DNA from: JAEXNA01 sp050486105
Lineage (GTDB): Bacteria > Vulcanimicrobiota > Xenobia > Xenobiales > JADMJV01
Assembly (NCBI GenBank): GCA_050486105.1
Contig: JBJHCR010000128.1
Coordinates: 1 to 15,931, forward strand
Reading direction: 5' to 3'
Length of the DNA: 15,931 nt
Under the pieces are notes generated by a model. It did no database searches, had not been told where the DNA came from, and saw only the letters and a program-made list of their open reading frames with translations. This document shows, in pieces, positions 13,671-15,931 of the stretch (position 1 is its first letter; the number at the start of each line of letters is the position of its first letter). A program made the position numbers and the translations under genes.

Positions 13671-15593
13671 TTAAAACGGAAAAACTATGGGGGCAACCGC
13701 AGCCGCCGGGAATTCGCAGGCTCCCGGGGTGAGAACTGCTGAGACTTGCGGGTCGACAACGAGATTCAGTACTATGGTGTTGTCGGCATTCAGAGCATCT
13801 TCGACGTCCACCTCATTGGCCTCGACCTCAAAGATGCCGGTCCCGAAGGCCGTTAGAAACAGGTCGGTGAAAGTGTTCCCGGTGATCAGAGTGCAGAGGC
13901 GTTGGGCATCACTCTGGGCCGCCAGGAAAAGTTGAAATTGGCCGAAGGTATCGGGGTCTTGATACTCTGAGTTCTCCAAGACGCCAAGGTCCAAGGATCC
14001 GTCCAAGCTGACCTGGGCAAAGAAGCTGCCAAAGAATTCGTTTTCAGACACTCGCATTTGAGCTTGGGCCTGACCAGAGACGAAAAGCTGCATATCTATA
14101 GGGATGGGCACTTCAATGGGGTCCGAGGGTCCCAGGCGGTTTTGGTGAAAGACCACCGCCGAATTGCCGCCCAGGAAGGTCAAGGAGAGTTTCGCGTCGG
14201 TAGAATCGAGCACCTCAAAGAAATTTCCGGTCCATACCCATTCTTGCGCCCCCTCTGAGCCCGATGTGGTGATGGAATAATTCCGAAAGAGGTTGTCGAC
14301 AAAATGCACTCGTCCGTCGACGGTGTCCCCGAAAAGTGAGACCAGGATCCGCTCTTGCAATCCCGGGGGGGCAAAGAATTCCGACTCCTGAAAAAGGATG
14401 TTTCCAGCCGTCTCTTCCTCCAAGAAGACATCGACCAATCCGGAGAACCTGCTGTTTTGGCAGTCGAGATTGACTTCGGCCGTTCCTTGCCCTTCCAGGG
14501 CGAAGCGACCAGAAATTTCGCACCCCTGCAATCGCAGCAGCGAAACCCCCTGTTCAAAGGAACCGCTGAGGGAATTTTGACTGGTTGCGAAATCCCTGAA
14601 GCGAACCCCCGAGAATTCGAGAAGCCCTCGAAAACCTTCAAAGTTCACCGCCGCCCCTTCGCCACCGAGTCCGGAGCCGTCGACGATCATCAGTTCGAGT
14701 GCAATCTGTTCTTTGCCCCGAAGATCCACGACCGGCCCTTCAGCACCTGCCCGGCAAGCAAAGCCGGCAAGCAAAGAATCGTTCCCCACCAGAAAATTTG
14801 CCACCACCTCGGGCGGCAATCCCGGAGGTATCGAGGATTGAGCGAGAAGGTCGCCATCGACGGCGCGCCCATCGAATTCCAAGCCCGCAGCCTCTCCAAT
14901 CAAATTCAGTCCCTCCGGCAGCTCGGTGAAACCGGGCACCTGCAAGGGCTCCGGAGCGTGAAAGATGAAAATGAAGTCTCGAGGTTCCGCGTCATAGAGT
15001 TCGAGGACTTGCTCTAGGCTCCCAGCCGGATCGTCGGGCCGCAAGCCGGACCCCGTTGCTCCTTGGCGAACGAAGTACCCGAAGCCGAGCACCGGCGGAG
15101 GAGGCGGAGGTGGAGGCTCGATCTGTCCGCCCCGCAAAACCAGACTCACTCGGCTCACCTGGCCTGACAAAACTTCGATCGCTGCGCTGCTTTGTGCCAA
15201 CAGCTCGCCTTGGGCATCGAATCCTTGAACCACGACCAGATAGCTGCCGGGAGGTACACCGGAGAACACCAGATTCGAACTCTCCGCCTCGGGAGAGACC
15301 TCGGCTTCGACTTCTTGAAGAGAAACCTCGGCGCGATTCAGAGTTGCCCGAACCAGCCGGAAGTCGGTTCCGGCCTCCGACTGAGAAGTCACCGCCGCCT
15401 CTGCCGCTAAGCGCACTTGGAGGCGCACATTTTGCGAGGTGGCATCTGCGGCTTGCAGGCTCAAGGAGTCCGGGGGAACAGAGCCACCTCCACAGCCGGC
15501 GAACATTAGGACCACGAGCCCAAAGCTTAAGACCCAAGCCGCAGTTTGAAAATTTCTCCAAACTCGAACTCTTAACTCACATCCCCCCGCCAT
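13671..15593 (-). CDS. Lipoprotein with predicted parallel beta-helix
   Basis: This 640-aa protein starts at the ATG at 15593 with AGGA four bases upstream; a TTG at 15608 would add five residues and overlap the ribosome binding site. A lipoprotein signal ends FAGC (31-34). Residues 55-155 form a small beta-sandwich like those of regulatory or prealbumin-like domains (VPPGSYLVVVQGFD at 113-126). Eight consecutive Pro (160-167) make a rigid linker. Residues 175-600 repeat short strands with N-x-F or N-x-x-x-F turns (VDNLFRN at 432-438, TGNFFEV at 455-461, SENEFFG at 516-522, TGNTFTD at 571-577), the sign of a right-handed parallel beta-helix of the pectin-lyase type. No catalytic residues can be pointed to, so binding or structural use is as likely as polysaccharide cleavage. 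It is probably surface-anchored. Confidence 0.85.
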   Translation of the reverse strand: MAGGCELRVRVWRNFQTAAWVLSFGLVVLMFAGCGGGSVPPDSLSLQAADATSQNVRLQVRLAAEAAVTSQSEAGTDFRLVRATLNRAEVSLQEVEAEVSPEAESSNLVFSGVPPGSYLVVVQGFDAQGELLAQSSAAIEVLSGQVSRVSLVLRGGQIEPPPPPPPPVLGFGYFVRQGATGSGLRPDDPAGSLEQVLELYDAEPRDFIFIFHAPEPLQVPGFTELPEGLNLIGEAAGLEFDGRAVDGDLLAQSSIPPGLPPEVVANFLVGNDSLLAGFACRAGAEGPVVDLRGKEQIALELMIVDGSGLGGEGAAVNFEGFRGLLEFSGVRFRDFATSQNSLSGSFEQGVSLLRLQGCEISGRFALEGQGTAEVNLDCQNSRFSGLVDVFLEEETAGNILFQESEFFAPPGLQERILVSLFGDTVDGRVHFVDNLFRNYSITTSGSEGAQEWVWTGNFFEVLDSTDAKLSLTFLGGNSAVVFHQNRLGPSDPIEVPIPIDMQLFVSGQAQAQMRVSENEFFGSFFAQVSLDGSLDLGVLENSEYQDPDTFGQFQLFLAAQSDAQRLCTLITGNTFTDLFLTAFGTGIFEVEANEVDVEDALNADNTIVLNLVVDPQVSAVLTPGACEFPAAAVAPIVFPF

Positions 15594-15931
15594 AAGATCC
15601 TGCTCCAAAAGTTGTTATTCTAAGCTCTGCTTGCGCTCAGCCAGGGAATATTTGTCAAACCTACTTGAGGACCCTTCCCCGATATCAGTCTGTCCTCGGA
15701 GAAATCGAGATCTGCGCTCTCAACAATGGCTCCTGGTTGAGATTTTCGAGATACCTTGGCGACTTGCTCGTGGCCTTAGGAGCTGGCCAGGAAGTACTTC
15801 CCGATTTGGAGCACGGGTCCATCCCGGCTGGCTTCGTTGCTTTCTCCTTATTTGTGTCAAACATACCGCGTCAAAAGCGCCTTCCCACACCCACGGAGAC
15901 GCCGGGAACCCGTGTTTGCGTGGGTTCCCGG
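15594..15931. other. Upstream region of the beta-helix lipoprotein
   Basis: On the - strand I see TAGAAT (15617-15622), a possible -10, and a consensus TTGACA (15653-15658) 30 bases further up, too far to pair with it. A second TTGACA-like site lies near 15855. A 46-codon frame near 15700-15840 lacks a properly spaced ribosome binding site. A perfect hairpin ends the window and is listed separately. Confidence 0.4.
15902..15931. repeat. Perfect 10-bp inverted repeat at the window edge
   Basis: ccgggaaccc (15902-15911) and gggttcccgg (15922-15931) pair perfectly around 10 bases and the hairpin may extend by a G-T pair inward. The window ends at its last base, so a T tract or further repeat cannot be seen. 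It could be the terminator of a + strand or - strand gene outside, or part of a dispersed repeat. Confidence 0.6.

Noticed and set aside
14355..15017. A 220-codon + strand frame
   Set aside because: It is antisense to the beta-helix lipoprotein and shows no domain pattern of its own.
15700..15840. A 46-codon - strand frame after an AAGGAG
   Set aside because: The AAGGAG is more than 20 bases from the ATG and the product has no recognisable feature.

Overview
The window reads as ordinary, mid-to-high-GC chromosomal DNA from a diderm bacterium. A porin of the phosphate-selective OprP/OprO type ending in an aromatic residue, two lipobox proteins and several Sec signal peptides point to an outer membrane. 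No rRNA, tRNA, CRISPR array, integrase or transposase is visible. Nothing seen fixes the phylum. The large Gly-rich and beta-helix lipoproteins and the long, repeat-bearing intergenic regions suggest a large-genome, environmental, poorly characterised lineage (inference).

Layout. A C-rich leader (1-233) precedes a + strand orphan protein of 438 aa with a C-terminal glycine-zipper segment (234-1550). A secreted protein with a Tyr/Gly/Trp-rich tail lies on the - strand (1906-2775). It is divergent from a + strand multi-pass membrane protein (3163-3927) that looks leaderless. A candidate 162-bp element with 24-bp imperfect terminal inverted repeats (3959-4120) fills the convergent gap before a small secreted beta-rich protein (4220-4669, -). 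That protein lies downstream of an outer-membrane porin with a strongly acidic N-terminal linker (4811-6199, -). The 520-bp gap upstream of the porin holds a palindromic, possibly bidirectional promoter and a mosaic of short tandem repeats. Next come an ABC-F ATPase of the Uup type (6720-8702, -) and a family 2 glycosyltransferase with C-terminal membrane helices (8882-9919, -).

The right third is cell-surface material, all on the - strand. It holds a 746-aa lipoprotein with Ig-like and Gly-rich regions (10459-12699), a 99-aa protein with 14 Cys, 22 basic and no acidic residues (13222-13521), and a 640-aa lipoprotein with a predicted parallel beta-helix (13671-15593). Good intrinsic terminators follow the first two of these. 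The window ends on a perfect 10-bp inverted repeat.

There is no clear multi-gene pathway. The common theme is the cell envelope: porin, small periplasmic proteins, surface lipoproteins, a glycosyltransferase and a polytopic membrane protein. The most unusual item is the cationic CGC-repeat protein with its own ribosome binding site and terminator. The best candidates for undescribed DNA elements are the 3959-4120 inverted-repeat element and the mosaic repeat at 6450-6506.
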